Positions 1 through 7,604 of a stretch of DNA of 51,632 bases are shown here, one piece after another. The translations under genes and the position numbers were made by a program. The DNA is from an uncultured Peptococcaceae bacterium (GTDB lineage: Bacteria; Bacillota; Peptococcia; Peptococcales; Peptococcaceae), in the NCBI GenBank assembly GCA_937976375.1, contig CALJRU010000007.1, forward strand, positions 1 to 51,632. The letters run 5' to 3'. Position 1 is the stretch's first letter, and the number at the start of each line of letters is the position of its first letter. The notes beneath the pieces are model-generated. The model did not search any database. It was not told the DNA's origin and saw only the letters and a program-made list of their open reading frames with translations.

Positions 1-14
1 CAGAATAGATGAGA

Positions 15-50
15 AAACCCTATTTTGGCAAAAATGCCAAAATAGGGTTT
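15..50. terminator. Rho-independent terminator hairpin (3' exon side of the intron)
   Basis: Perfect 16-bp inverted repeat (15-30 and 35-50) with an AAAA loop. On the minus strand the stem is followed by TTTTCTC. It lies just beyond the 3' end of the group II intron, so it is in the 3' exon. It may have served as the second hairpin of a tandem terminator or as the terminator of a gene beyond the left edge. Confidence 0.75.
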
Positions 51-92
51 ATCTAATTGAGTAGGAGGCCCCATTAGGGGCCGTCCTCTCAC

Positions 93-126
93 ACCACCGT
101 GCGTACCGTTCGGTACACGGCGGTTC
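93..126 (-). ncRNA. Group II intron domain V (catalytic hairpin)
   Basis: A 34-nt hairpin read on the minus strand, GAACCGCCGTG-TACC-GAAC-GGTA-CGCACGGTGGT. It carries the CGC form of the catalytic triad, known from class C introns, rather than AGC. It is followed directly by the domain VI stem (GGCCCC/GGGGCC) with a bulged-A branch region near the 3' splice site. Confidence 0.88.
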
Positions 127-1525
127 AATTGTTTGAGTGCTTTCTTCGAATTTGCTCGTACATTTCCAGGATACTCATGTATCCTGCACGTGCGAGCTTT
201 TCGTTTGTTATGGAACATTTTAGTACTGGGCTTCCTGCTATTCGCCAATAACCTAGCTGGGTGTTTCCCCATTGATAGGCCTGATCTTTTGAGATGCCGA
301 GTTTTCTTAAGTTCTTAACTCTGGTCTTTGGTTTCTTCCATTGTTTCCAGATGTACATCCTGAGTCTTCTTCTCAACCACTCGTTACAGCTCTGTAGGAC
401 ACGTTTCATCTCGGCTATATAATAATAGCCGAGCCATCCTTTCATGTACTGGGCTATTTCTGCCATGATGGCTCTGACGTTTCTCCCTCGGTTTCTTTTG
501 GTGATGGCTCTGAGCTTTTGCTTTGCTTTCGCAAGGCTTTTCTTGTGGGCTCTTATGTAGATGCCCTTCCCATTCTTTCCGAGGCAGAACCCTAGAAACT
601 TGAAACGCTTTATGGCAAATACGCTAACGACTTTGCTCTTCTCTGTGTTCATAGTGAGCTTGAGCTTTCTTTCCAGATATTTCTTACTGCTCTCCAGCTG
701 GTGCTCTGCCGCGCGTTTGCTTTTCGCGAGGATTATGATGTCATCTGCGTAGCGGATGTGTTTCACGCCACGCTTTTCCCATTTCTGATCAAACTCATTA
801 AGATAGATATTTGCCAGCAGTGGTGAGAGGGGGCCGCCTTGTGGGGTCCCTTCTTCTGTTCTCACGATGACGCCGTTTTCCATGATGCCGCTTTTGAGAT
901 ATTTCTTGATGAGTTTTATGACTCTCTCATCTTTGATGGTTCGTCTCAGGAGGTTTAAGAGCAGGTCGTAGTTGATGGTGTCGAAGTATTTGCTGAGATC
1001 GACTTGCACGGCATGGGTGTAGCCTTCTTCTGCGTACTTCTTCACTTTGCCTATGGCTTGTTTGGCACTTCGTCTCGGTCTGTAGCCATAGCTTGCATCT
1101 GAGAATTGTGGTTCATAGATGGGAATGAGGATTTGGGCGATTGCTTGTTGGATGACTCTGTCTATGACGGTGGGGATCCCTAGCTGCCTTGTTCCTCCAT
1201 CCGGTTTTGGAATGTCTTTCCTGCGTACGGGGGAGGGCTTATAGCTTCCGTTCCGTAGGCTTTCCAAGAGTTCTACTTTGTGTTCCTTCAACCATGGCAG
1301 GGCTTCTTCGACTCTCATGCCATCGATGCCTGGTGCGCCATGGTTTCTTTCCACCTGTAGATAGGCTCTGTTGAGGTTGTCTCTTTGGAGTATTCGCTCT
1401 AACAGATGGGCACCAGTTCTTTCCTTCCTGTCCCGAGGATTCACATTCGGCGCTCCCACATACTCTTTGCATTCCGTGCTATCCCTTTGTGGGCAGCCTG
1501 TATTGCTACAGTATTTTGCTGTCAT
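125..1525 (-). CDS. ltrA: Group II intron-encoded reverse transcriptase/maturase
   Basis: A 466-residue protein that binds its intron RNA, helps it splice and copies it into DNA during retrohoming. Reverse transcriptase motifs are in order: KYFDTI with Asp182, TPQGGPLSP at 227-235 and RYADD at 258-262 carrying the catalytic Asp pair. The maturase X/GIIM domain follows (about 330-440, with MKGWLGYYY). No C-terminal HNH endonuclease is present, as in class C introns that use terminators and replication forks. The ATG at 1525 has AAAGGAGG nine bases upstream. The TGA stop overlaps the first bases of domain V, so coding sequence fills domain IV completely. No frameshift or missing catalytic residue was seen. 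Confidence 0.96.
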   Translation of the reverse strand: MTAKYCSNTGCPQRDSTECKEYVGAPNVNPRDRKERTGAHLLERILQRDNLNRAYLQVERNHGAPGIDGMRVEEALPWLKEHKVELLESLRNGSYKPSPVRRKDIPKPDGGTRQLGIPTVIDRVIQQAIAQILIPIYEPQFSDASYGYRPRRSAKQAIGKVKKYAEEGYTHAVQVDLSKYFDTINYDLLLNLLRRTIKDERVIKLIKKYLKSGIMENGVIVRTEEGTPQGGPLSPLLANIYLNEFDQKWEKRGVKHIRYADDIIILAKSKRAAEHQLESSKKYLERKLKLTMNTEKSKVVSVFAIKRFKFLGFCLGKNGKGIYIRAHKKSLAKAKQKLRAITKRNRGRNVRAIMAEIAQYMKGWLGYYYIAEMKRVLQSCNEWLRRRLRMYIWKQWKKPKTRVKNLRKLGISKDQAYQWGNTQLGYWRIAGSPVLKCSITNEKLARAGYMSILEMYEQIRRKHSNN

Positions 1526-1951
1526 GACGTGAGTCCTCCTTTCAAGTTGTACTGAAACTTACAATTGTTCGGTCCTTCCCAACGTTCTGCTGGTACTATG
1601 ACCTCTGCTGACTTCTTGCGGCAAGCTTTACTCCGAGGTTCGGATTTTTTTTCCCCCTACTTCTCGTCCGCAAGACCTCCCCGGGTAAGGGTAACCACTT
1701 TCACTCCGTGTAGCCGCCGCATCTACTGCAAACGGTCCGGGTAGAATTGGACTTCTTCTTAGCTGGCAGAGTCGTCCGCCGTTTACAGCCTTATATGCGA
1801 TTTCTGTTCGTCGGCCCGGAATTTTGCCTCTGGCTTCCTTCAGATTCTGCCTCGCGACAGACACCCTTGCCTTTGGCTAGCGCTTCCTGCTACCGAGCGC
1901 GCGGCGGACTTGCACCACCTAGTTGTTACCCATGCCGGGCGCACCAGTCTG

Positions 1952-1985
1952 AAATGACCGTTCTCATAATTGAGAACGGTCATTT
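1952..1985 (-). terminator. Terminator hairpin of the CPBP gene, serving as the intron target
   Basis: Perfect 15-bp inverted repeat (1952-1966 and 1971-1985) with a 4-nt loop, starting 2 nt downstream of the stop codon of the 1988-2680 gene on the minus strand. The stretch after the stem is short (ATTT then CAGACTG) and runs straight into the intron 5' end at 1944, so the intron has probably displaced the rest of the U-tract. Confidence 0.85.
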
Positions 1986-1987
1986 GT

Positions 1988-2680
1988 TTATTGAACAGCC
2001 AGCAAACCACTGCCAAGATTATAAAGCCAGTGCAATGTCACCGCACCCCAAATGCAATTCGTGCTGCGGTACACACCGTCGCACAAAAAATGCAGAATCA
2101 GAATGCAAATGCCTCGCACCATGGTCAAGCCCGAAAACGATAAGACACCGCTGACACCCCAATAAATCGGATAATGGATCAGTAAAAACAATATAGCAGT
2201 TATCAGTGAACATACCCACGCACGACCAATCACACCTGACAGCCGCGTTTCAATATAACCGCGAAATCCCAATTCTTCGTTGGCAGCACCAAGCAAGCAG
2301 ACAGCGGCCGTTGTGCTCTTCAGCGCACCAAAGCCTGCAACCCGCCGCTCTACAATCAGCTCATACACCGCCACGCCAACGACCAACACGACAGCCAAAA
2401 TCACACCACAAGCGCAGCTCCAACCAAAATTTTTCCACGTTACGCCAATGCTTGCCCACCGCTCTCCTTTGACCGCAAGACATCCAAGCATCAAGCCAAG
2501 CGCCAGCAGCGGCATCACCACATTCAAACTGACAATGATTGACAGCGGCAGTGTCGTTGTATATAGGCGCCCCTGTACGATTAGCAGCAACACAAAAGCC
2601 ATATATAAAGCAATCGCCCGAACACTGTCACGGGCATCATAGCCTGCCAGCGATGAACGATACGCCACAGATGATATCAT
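1988..2680 (-). CDS. CPBP-family intramembrane metalloprotease-like protein
   Basis: A 230-residue, strongly hydrophobic protein with about six to seven membrane segments. The CPBP (Abi/CAAX protease) motifs are visible: NEELGFRGYIE, giving the EExxxR signature, then LLIHYP and finally TLHWLYN near the C-terminus. Members cleave prenylated CAAX proteins in eukaryotes, and in bacteria act on peptides or anti-sigma factors; no substrate can be assigned here. The ATG at 2680 follows GGGAGG at good spacing. A TATAAT box lies at 2713-2718 (minus strand) with a poor -35, so expression may need an activator. It is divergent from htpG. Confidence 0.85.
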   Translation of the reverse strand: MISSVAYRSSLAGYDARDSVRAIALYMAFVLLLIVQGRLYTTTLPLSIIVSLNVVMPLLALGLMLGCLAVKGERWASIGVTWKNFGWSCACGVILAVVLVVGVAVYELIVERRVAGFGALKSTTAAVCLLGAANEELGFRGYIETRLSGVIGRAWVCSLITAILFLLIHYPIYWGVSGVLSFSGLTMVRGICILILHFLCDGVYRSTNCIWGAVTLHWLYNLGSGLLAVQ

Positions 2681-2765
2681 CCGTCTCGCCTCCCATTTTT
2701 TGTCCCATTTTTATTATATCGCTCATCCATTCCCGCACAGCTAAAGATTTCTTAATCTTCATCGC

Positions 2766-2793
2766 TTGACAATCGTCCTAGACGTGCTAAAAT
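2766..2793 (+). promoter_or_regulatory. Sigma-A promoter of htpG
   Basis: TTGACA (2766-2771), 16-bp spacer, TAAAAT (2788-2793). The CIRCE operator begins 4 bp after the -10 box, so HrcA would cover the transcription start. Confidence 0.8.
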
Positions 2794-2797
2794 AATA

Positions 2798-2824
2798 TTA
2801 GCACTCAGATATGATGAGTGCTAA
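2798..2824 (+). promoter_or_regulatory. CIRCE element (HrcA operator)
   Basis: TTAGCACTC (2798-2806), nine bases, GAGTGCTAA (2816-2824): an exact match to the CIRCE consensus. It overlaps the expected transcription start and lies in the htpG 5' leader, 23 bp before the start codon. This predicts HrcA repression relieved by heat or protein-folding stress. Confidence 0.95.
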
Positions 2825-2847
2825 TATCTCAGAGAGGTGACCATTCT

Positions 2848-4743
2848 ATGGCTAAGAAAGCCTTTAAAGCAGAATCTCAACGACTCATGGATTTGATGAT
2901 CCATTCTATTTACACCAATCGCGAAATCTTTTTACGCGAACTGATTTCCAATGCGTCTGACGCCATCGACAAGGTCTATTACGAAACCCTGACAGACGAA
3001 AACCGCACATTCAACAAAGATGATTTTTACATCCGCCTGACACCTAACAAGGAAGCACGCACACTGACCATCGAAGATACCGGTGTCGGCATGACCGCTG
3101 AAGAACTTGAAAACAACCTCGGCACCATCGCAAAGAGCGGCAGCTTCGATTTTAAATCTAACCAAGATCAAGACGACGACCATAATATCATTGGTCAATT
3201 CGGCGTCGGTTTTTATTCCGCCTTCATGGTTGCTAAAGAAGTAACCGTTGAATCAAAGACCTGGAACCCCGATGAACCAGCCGCTATGTGGCATTCTGAC
3301 GGCACCGACGGTTACACCATCTCCGAATGCGGACGTACCACCCCAGGCACAAAAATCACGCTGACATTGCGCGACAACACTGAAGAAGAAAACTACGATG
3401 AATTTCTTGATCCTCATCTGTTGCGCTCCCTCGTTACCCGCTATTCCAATTACATCCGTTACCCAATCGTGATGCTTTGCGAAAAACAGCGCATAAAAGA
3501 AGGCACCGAGGAGCACCCAGAATACGAAACCTACTACGAAGACGACACCCTTAATTCCATGGTTCCAATCTGGCGCAAGAACAAAAACGAACTCAAAGAC
3601 GAAGATTACGAAAACTTCTATCACGAACGCCGCTTCGGCTTTGACAAACCTTTGCGTCACATCCACCTCAACGCTGAAGGCGCTGCGCTGAGCTATCGTG
3701 CCATCCTTTACATTCCAAGCCAGCCACCATTTGATTACTACACCAACGATTACAAGCGCGGCCTCGCTCTTTATTCCAACGGTGTTCTCATTATGGATAA
3801 CTGCGAAGATTTGCTGCCTGAATACTACAATTTCGTCAAAGGTGTTGTCGACAGCGAAGACCTCTCCCTCAACATCTCCCGCGAATTGCTGCAGCACGAT
3901 CGTCAGCTCATGACCATTCGCCACAAAATTGACGAACGCATCACCCGCGAACTGTCTCAAATGCGCGACAACGACCGCGAAAACTACGAAAAATTCTACA
4001 AAGCATTTGGACGTCACATCAAAATCAGCATCTACGACAGCTATGGTGCACACAAAGATAAACTTCAGGACTTTCTGCTCTTCTATTCTTCAACAGAAAA
4101 CAAACTTATTACCTTGAAAGAATACGTAGAACGCATGCCTGAAGAACAAAAATACATTTATTATGCAACCGGTGCCAGCGCAGATCAAATCGATAAATTG
4201 CCACAGGTCGGCATCATCAAAAAGAAAAACTTTGAAATGCTCTACTTAACCGATGCTTTTGACGAATTTGTACTCAAAGTCATCGCCGCATACAGTGGGA
4301 AAGAGTTCCGTTCTGTTTCTGGTGATGACTTGGGCTTAGACGACGAGAACACCAATGACGAAAATGACGACGAAGAACAAAACGCATTCTTCGACAAGCT
4401 CGCCGGGTTGCTCTCTGATGAAGTGGTCCGCGTAAAATCCACCGATCGTCTTGCAGATGATGATGCCGTCTACCTCTCCACCGAAGGTCAGATTTCTGTC
4501 GACATGGAAAAACTCTACGCCGCTATGCCTAATGGACAAAGCATCAAAGCACAAAAAGTGCTCGAAATCAACAAAAACCACCCAGTTTATGCAAAGCTCG
4601 AAGCGCTCTATAAGGACAACGACGAAGACGCTTTGAAAAACTACACCAATCTGCTTTACCAGCAGGCACGTTTGATTGCAGGGCTGCCTGTTGAAGATCC
4701 AACCAATTTTGCACGCAGCATTTCTGCACTGATGACAAAATAA
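2848..4743 (+). CDS. htpG: Molecular chaperone HtpG (bacterial Hsp90)
   Basis: A 631-residue cytosolic ATP-dependent chaperone, the normal length of bacterial Hsp90. The N-terminal GHKL ATPase shows NASDAIDK, DTGVGMT, GTIAKSGS and GQFGVGFYSA. The middle domain follows (about 230-490, including SEDLSLNISREL) and then the C-terminal dimerisation domain. An acidic stretch near 495-512 precedes the C-terminal domain. An upstream in-frame ATG at 2818 exists, but it lies inside the CIRCE element; the ATG at 2848 has AGAGAGGTGA in front and begins MAKKAFKAES. Monocistronic, with a terminator 30 bp downstream. Confidence 0.97.
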   Translation: MAKKAFKAESQRLMDLMIHSIYTNREIFLRELISNASDAIDKVYYETLTDENRTFNKDDFYIRLTPNKEARTLTIEDTGVGMTAEELENNLGTIAKSGSFDFKSNQDQDDDHNIIGQFGVGFYSAFMVAKEVTVESKTWNPDEPAAMWHSDGTDGYTISECGRTTPGTKITLTLRDNTEEENYDEFLDPHLLRSLVTRYSNYIRYPIVMLCEKQRIKEGTEEHPEYETYYEDDTLNSMVPIWRKNKNELKDEDYENFYHERRFGFDKPLRHIHLNAEGAALSYRAILYIPSQPPFDYYTNDYKRGLALYSNGVLIMDNCEDLLPEYYNFVKGVVDSEDLSLNISRELLQHDRQLMTIRHKIDERITRELSQMRDNDRENYEKFYKAFGRHIKISIYDSYGAHKDKLQDFLLFYSSTENKLITLKEYVERMPEEQKYIYYATGASADQIDKLPQVGIIKKKNFEMLYLTDAFDEFVLKVIAAYSGKEFRSVSGDDLGLDDENTNDENDDEEQNAFFDKLAGLLSDEVVRVKSTDRLADDDAVYLSTEGQISVDMEKLYAAMPNGQSIKAQKVLEINKNHPVYAKLEALYKDNDEDALKNYTNLLYQQARLIAGLPVEDPTNFARSISALMTK

Positions 4744-4772
4744 CCATTCGCGCATTCAATCACACACCCCTT

Positions 4773-4811
4773 AAAAAGGCCAATCGCTATCAGCAACGGT
4801 TGGCCTTTTTT
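4773..4811 (+). terminator. Terminator of htpG
   Basis: AAAAAGGCCAA (4773-4783) pairs with TTGGCCTTTTT (4800-4810), ending in a run of six T. Confidence 0.88.
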
Positions 4812-4953
4812 CGCGCTCAGAGCCTTGTCAAAGAATCTTTGCGCACGAAAATCCTCTCGCAAAAAGCAGATTGCTTTATTTTTCGGAACACACCTGAGAT
4901 AATAAAGCCAGGAAAAACAATGCGCGTTGTTCTCCAAAAGAAAGGACAAAACC

Positions 4954-5790
4954 ATGAAACTCGGAAAAGAAATTTCATCCATCAGAAAAGAACACGACCT
5001 GACCCAGGAAGCCTTCGGTCAGCTCTTTCACGTCACACGGCAAACGGTGTCAAATTGGGAAAACGAGAAAAGTTACCCCGATTTACAAACTCTCATCGAT
5101 ATGAGCAACCATTTCGGCATTTCTCTGGACATGCTGCTTAAGGAGGACACGCATATGATTCAAACCATCGACAAAGAACGCCATTTTGGCAAGCGTCTCG
5201 CCAAAGGCATCATCACAGCCATTAGCATCATCGCCCTTGTTTGCATTTCTTACTGTGGCTATTGGTATTATCAGAAAAACCAATTTGAACAGCAGTTCGA
5301 AAACGCCATCCACAAATACAACTTCTCACCGGAAATCCTCACCAAAGAAAATGGCGACAGTTACGCTTCAGGCTATTACATCGCTCAAGACGGCAACATT
5401 CAGTACTCTATTCTGGCACCAGATTTTCCTGATCTTTTGTCATTCGATACCAAAATTCCCGACGACGCCAAGTTCGTCGCCGCCGATTGCTCCGATGAAA
5501 ACAGCACGCTTCGTCTGCGTTGCTCCCCTTCATACACCCGCGAATCCCAACAAGATGACATCACTTTCAATGAAGCATTGATCACGCTTACACTCGACCA
5601 AGGATACAAAGAAAACAGCGATGGTACTTTTACGCCCATCCTTTTACCAGAATACAATCTCGACGAAAACGGCACACCTTACGCCGGCCATTTAGACGAC
5701 GATACCCGAGCCGTTTACGACCGCATGAAGTACAATGTTCAAACAGCTGCCAGTACTCTCCCCGCCATGCTGCAGGATTTTTATGGCTAA
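4954..5790 (+). CDS. XRE-family regulator with one membrane anchor and an exported domain
   Basis: A 278-residue protein. Residues about 3-60 form a Cro/CI-type helix-turn-helix (KEISSIRKEHDLTQEAFG, then TRQTVSNWENEKSYPDL). A hydrophobic segment at about 86-107 (GIITAISIIALVCISYCGY) is followed by an exported region of about 170 residues with no family I recognise. This layout suggests a membrane-bound one-component regulator sensing something outside, or an anchored regulator released by proteolysis. The ATG at 4954 has AAAGGA upstream; a possible promoter is TTTATT-17-GATAAT at 4875-4903. No partner gene is adjacent, and a strong shared terminator follows. Confidence 0.82.
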   Translation: MKLGKEISSIRKEHDLTQEAFGQLFHVTRQTVSNWENEKSYPDLQTLIDMSNHFGISLDMLLKEDTHMIQTIDKERHFGKRLAKGIITAISIIALVCISYCGYWYYQKNQFEQQFENAIHKYNFSPEILTKENGDSYASGYYIAQDGNIQYSILAPDFPDLLSFDTKIPDDAKFVAADCSDENSTLRLRCSPSYTRESQQDDITFNEALITLTLDQGYKENSDGTFTPILLPEYNLDENGTPYAGHLDDDTRAVYDRMKYNVQTAASTLPAMLQDFYG

Positions 5791-5795
5791 AAAGC

Positions 5796-5841
5796 AAAGC
5801 GAGCCCTTTCGAGAAGATTTTCTCGAAAGGGCTCGCTTTTT
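5796..5841. terminator. Bidirectional terminator
   Basis: A 20-bp perfect stem (5796-5815 and 5820-5839) with a GATT loop. It has T-runs on the plus strand and, by the flanking A-run, on the minus strand too. It separates the convergent XRE regulator and AlkD-like genes. Confidence 0.92.
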
Positions 5842-6526
5842 AACGATACGATTTTAAGAGCGCTTTTCTTTCGTCGGATACCCTGCGGCTTTCAACCGCT
5901 TTTTGGATGCTCTTTCGGTGCACCCAATCCGGCATGCGATGTTCTGTGATCCACGGCAGCGCTGCGTCCCATTGTTTGACAAGCGCCATACTAAAATACC
6001 ATGCTACACCCATGTTCACATAATATTCATCGCAAGCACATGCCGCCACCGCCGCAAGATCGCCTTCTACAAAAGCCGTCTCAAGACAGTGCTGCATCAA
6101 CATATTGATCCCAAACCGCACCGTGTACGGATGTGAACGGTCATCCAGCCATACCGGCACCATTTTGCGCATTTCATCCAAATTTTTCTTAAAAACCTGC
6201 GGCGAGAAAATGTCACACGTCGCCCAATTATCGATCATCGACAAAAAGCGGCTTGTTTCAGCAACACACGCATCAAAATCTTTCATCTGCGCAACAAGCA
6301 GCCCATGGATATTAACCTCTTCCATATATTTATGACTGGTTAACGCCATATATTTAAAGGCATCCGGATCATTTTTGTATGCTTTAGCAATTTTTCTCTG
6401 GACCGGTACACGCACACCCAAAATTCTATCCGGGGAAACGGTTGGAATAAGCTTTTCATGAAACGCCTTATACGCCTCATCTATATTTGCGATCAATTGA
6501 GCGCGAATTTGCTCTTCAATATTCAT
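5840..6526 (-). CDS. DNA alkylation repair protein (AlkD-like, HEAT-repeat)
   Basis: A 228-residue helical protein resembling the AlkD family (ALK/HEAT-like repeats), DNA glycosylases that remove N3- and N7-alkylpurines without base flipping. Recognisable blocks are GVRVPVQRKIAKAYK near the N-terminus, EVNIHGLLV, NWATCDIF and HPYTVRFGINMLMQ. The first ATG (6532) is only two bases from the GGAGG, so the second ATG (6526, MNIEEQ) is preferred, with 7-base spacing. That ATG overlaps the upstream TGA by ATGA, so translation is coupled to the phospholipase-like gene. Some small AlkD relatives have unknown activity, so enzyme function is inferred. Confidence 0.87.
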   Translation of the reverse strand: MNIEEQIRAQLIANIDEAYKAFHEKLIPTVSPDRILGVRVPVQRKIAKAYKNDPDAFKYMALTSHKYMEEVNIHGLLVAQMKDFDACVAETSRFLSMIDNWATCDIFSPQVFKKNLDEMRKMVPVWLDDRSHPYTVRFGINMLMQHCLETAFVEGDLAAVAACACDEYYVNMGVAWYFSMALVKQWDAALPWITEHRMPDWVHRKSIQKAVESRRVSDERKALLKSYR

Positions 6527-7347
6527 GAACATTCCTCCGGTTCTGTCTCAAAATTGCGCAAGAAATACGCATCCAAAGGCGCATCACTGAAAACATGCGC
6601 CATATAATTTTTTACCAATGCCACATACCGACCTTTCGCCTGCTCAAAAAGAGCCACCAGCCGCGGATTGGTAACATCCGACATCGCATCTTTCGGCCCC
6701 ATAAATATACCACCAAGCGCATCTTTAGCGCCAAATACGCGCAGCATTCCTTGATAAAAATGATATCGGCCATCCCCCGGCGTCTTCAGCCAATTTTTTA
6801 TGCGTCCAAAATCTGCAATCAACTCACAAACATCTTCAGCTTTACCCAAATTTGCCGCTTCATAAAGAGAACCAATTCTCATACGTACGCGCCGATCTGC
6901 GGCAATGCAGCTTCCCAACGGAAAGCAACGCGGTTCAGTGATGCCATAATCCCCCAACAAATAACGATCAAACTCCGTTTCCATACGGTGGTGATTATAC
7001 GGCAATTCTTTCACCCATTGATCAATCAGAGGGTGGCAAGTCGAATCCAATGCAAAGTGACCAATTAAGCCAAGGATATACGCGAGCGCATCGCTTTCTG
7101 GTCTTTTCCCCCCCTTTCCTTCCAGCGCCAACAATAAGCTCTCACAGGAACCCTGATGAAGCTGTGAGCCAATCTGCGAATACTTTTTTCCTCGCAAACG
7201 CAGCAGTTGATCAAAAAAATAAAAATCCGGCCCTTGCAGACCTACGTTATATAAATCTTGATGCGATTTAATAATTCTCATAACCGAATCATCAAACCGT
7301 TCCATTGTTTCAATACCAAAAATATAGTGAGCAAAAATCGCAGGCAT
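6523..7347 (-). CDS. Zinc-dependent phospholipase C-family protein
   Basis: A 274-residue protein of the zinc-dependent phospholipase C / S1-P1-like fold. Candidate metal ligands are in family order: PAIFAHYIFG (N-terminal His), LQGPDFYFF, GHFALDSTCHPLID and HHRMETEFD. No signal peptide is visible, so it is probably cytosolic, unlike secreted clostridial alpha-toxins. Its role is likely metabolic or unknown rather than toxic. The ATG at 7347 has AAAGGAGGG upstream; an in-frame TTG 18 bases earlier would contain the RBS itself and is rejected. It heads a two-gene operon with the AlkD-like gene from a good promoter at 7378-7406. Confidence 0.85.
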   Translation of the reverse strand: MPAIFAHYIFGIETMERFDDSVMRIIKSHQDLYNVGLQGPDFYFFDQLLRLRGKKYSQIGSQLHQGSCESLLLALEGKGGKRPESDALAYILGLIGHFALDSTCHPLIDQWVKELPYNHHRMETEFDRYLLGDYGITEPRCFPLGSCIAADRRVRMRIGSLYEAANLGKAEDVCELIADFGRIKNWLKTPGDGRYHFYQGMLRVFGAKDALGGIFMGPKDAMSDVTNPRLVALFEQAKGRYVALVKNYMAHVFSDAPLDAYFLRNFETEPEECS

Positions 7348-7377
7348 GTTTCGCCCTCCTTTCAATACTCCATCTCC

Positions 7378-7406
7378 ATCATAACACAGGGCACCGCCAC
7401 TGCCAA
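7378..7406 (-). promoter_or_regulatory. Promoter of the phospholipase/AlkD operon
   Basis: Minus strand TTGGCA (7406-7401), 17-bp spacer, TATGAT (7383-7378). It lies directly behind the terminator of the ABC importer operon. Confidence 0.72.
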
Positions 7407-7414
7407 TTCCATAA

Positions 7415-7447
7415 AAAAATCTCGAGCATGAAAGCTCGAGATTTTTT
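7415..7447 (-). terminator. Terminator of the ABC importer operon
   Basis: A 13-bp perfect stem (7415-7427 and 7434-7446) with a 6-nt loop, T-run on both strands. On the minus strand it follows the small membrane ORF at 7449-7586, placing that ORF inside the operon. Confidence 0.9.
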
Positions 7448-7448
7448 A

Positions 7449-7586
7449 TTATTTATCATCTTTACCTAAGAAGCGTTCCGATAGATAAAAGACCAGTTTT
7501 CGAATGACAATGAAGAGAACCAACAGCCCAACCACTTCGGTGAAGAAAACAGCCCACTCCATCGGAATCCACGCGCCAAGTATCAT
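7449..7586 (-). CDS. 45-residue single-span membrane peptide, last gene of the importer operon
   Basis: A 45-codon ORF (MILGAWIPMEWA..., ending FLGKDDK) with an amphipathic or hydrophobic N-terminus, one membrane segment at about 12-35 (VFFTEVVGLLVLFIVIRKLV) and a charged C-terminal tail. The ATG at 7586 has GGAGG eight bases upstream. It starts 18 bp behind the ATPase stop and ends 2 bp before the operon terminator, so it is co-transcribed with the importer. I recognise no family. Small one-span proteins are known to act as accessory subunits of membrane complexes; a role with this importer is inference from position only. Confidence 0.7.
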   Translation of the reverse strand: MILGAWIPMEWAVFFTEVVGLLVLFIVIRKLVFYLSERFLGKDDK

Positions 7587-7604
7587 CAGAAGCGCCTCCT
7601 TTCA

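Larger units (their letters stand above)
56..1944 (-). mobile_element. Group IIC (bacterial class C) self-splicing intron, full length
   Basis: On the minus strand the element starts at 1944 with GTGCGCCCGGCATGGGT, a typical group II 5' end, and ends near 55-56 with CTACTCAAT behind domains V and VI. Segments of the 5' half (for example GCAAGGGTGTC, GAATCTGAAGGAAGC, TACCCGGGGAGGTCT, GTCAGCAGAGGTCATAGTACC-like blocks) match my memory of the Oceanobacillus iheyensis IIC intron. The encoded reverse transcriptase sits in domain IV and has no HNH endonuclease, as usual for class C. Upstream (minus strand) is a 15-bp terminator hairpin ending 7 nt before the intron, the usual insertion context of this class. 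All parts appear intact, so it may still be mobile. The exact 3' boundary (55 or 56) is uncertain by a base. Confidence 0.93.

Noticed and set aside
1526..1950. Small ORFs on both strands in the 5' part of the intron
   Set aside because: This stretch is structural intron RNA (domains I-III); the ORFs have no RBS and no motifs.
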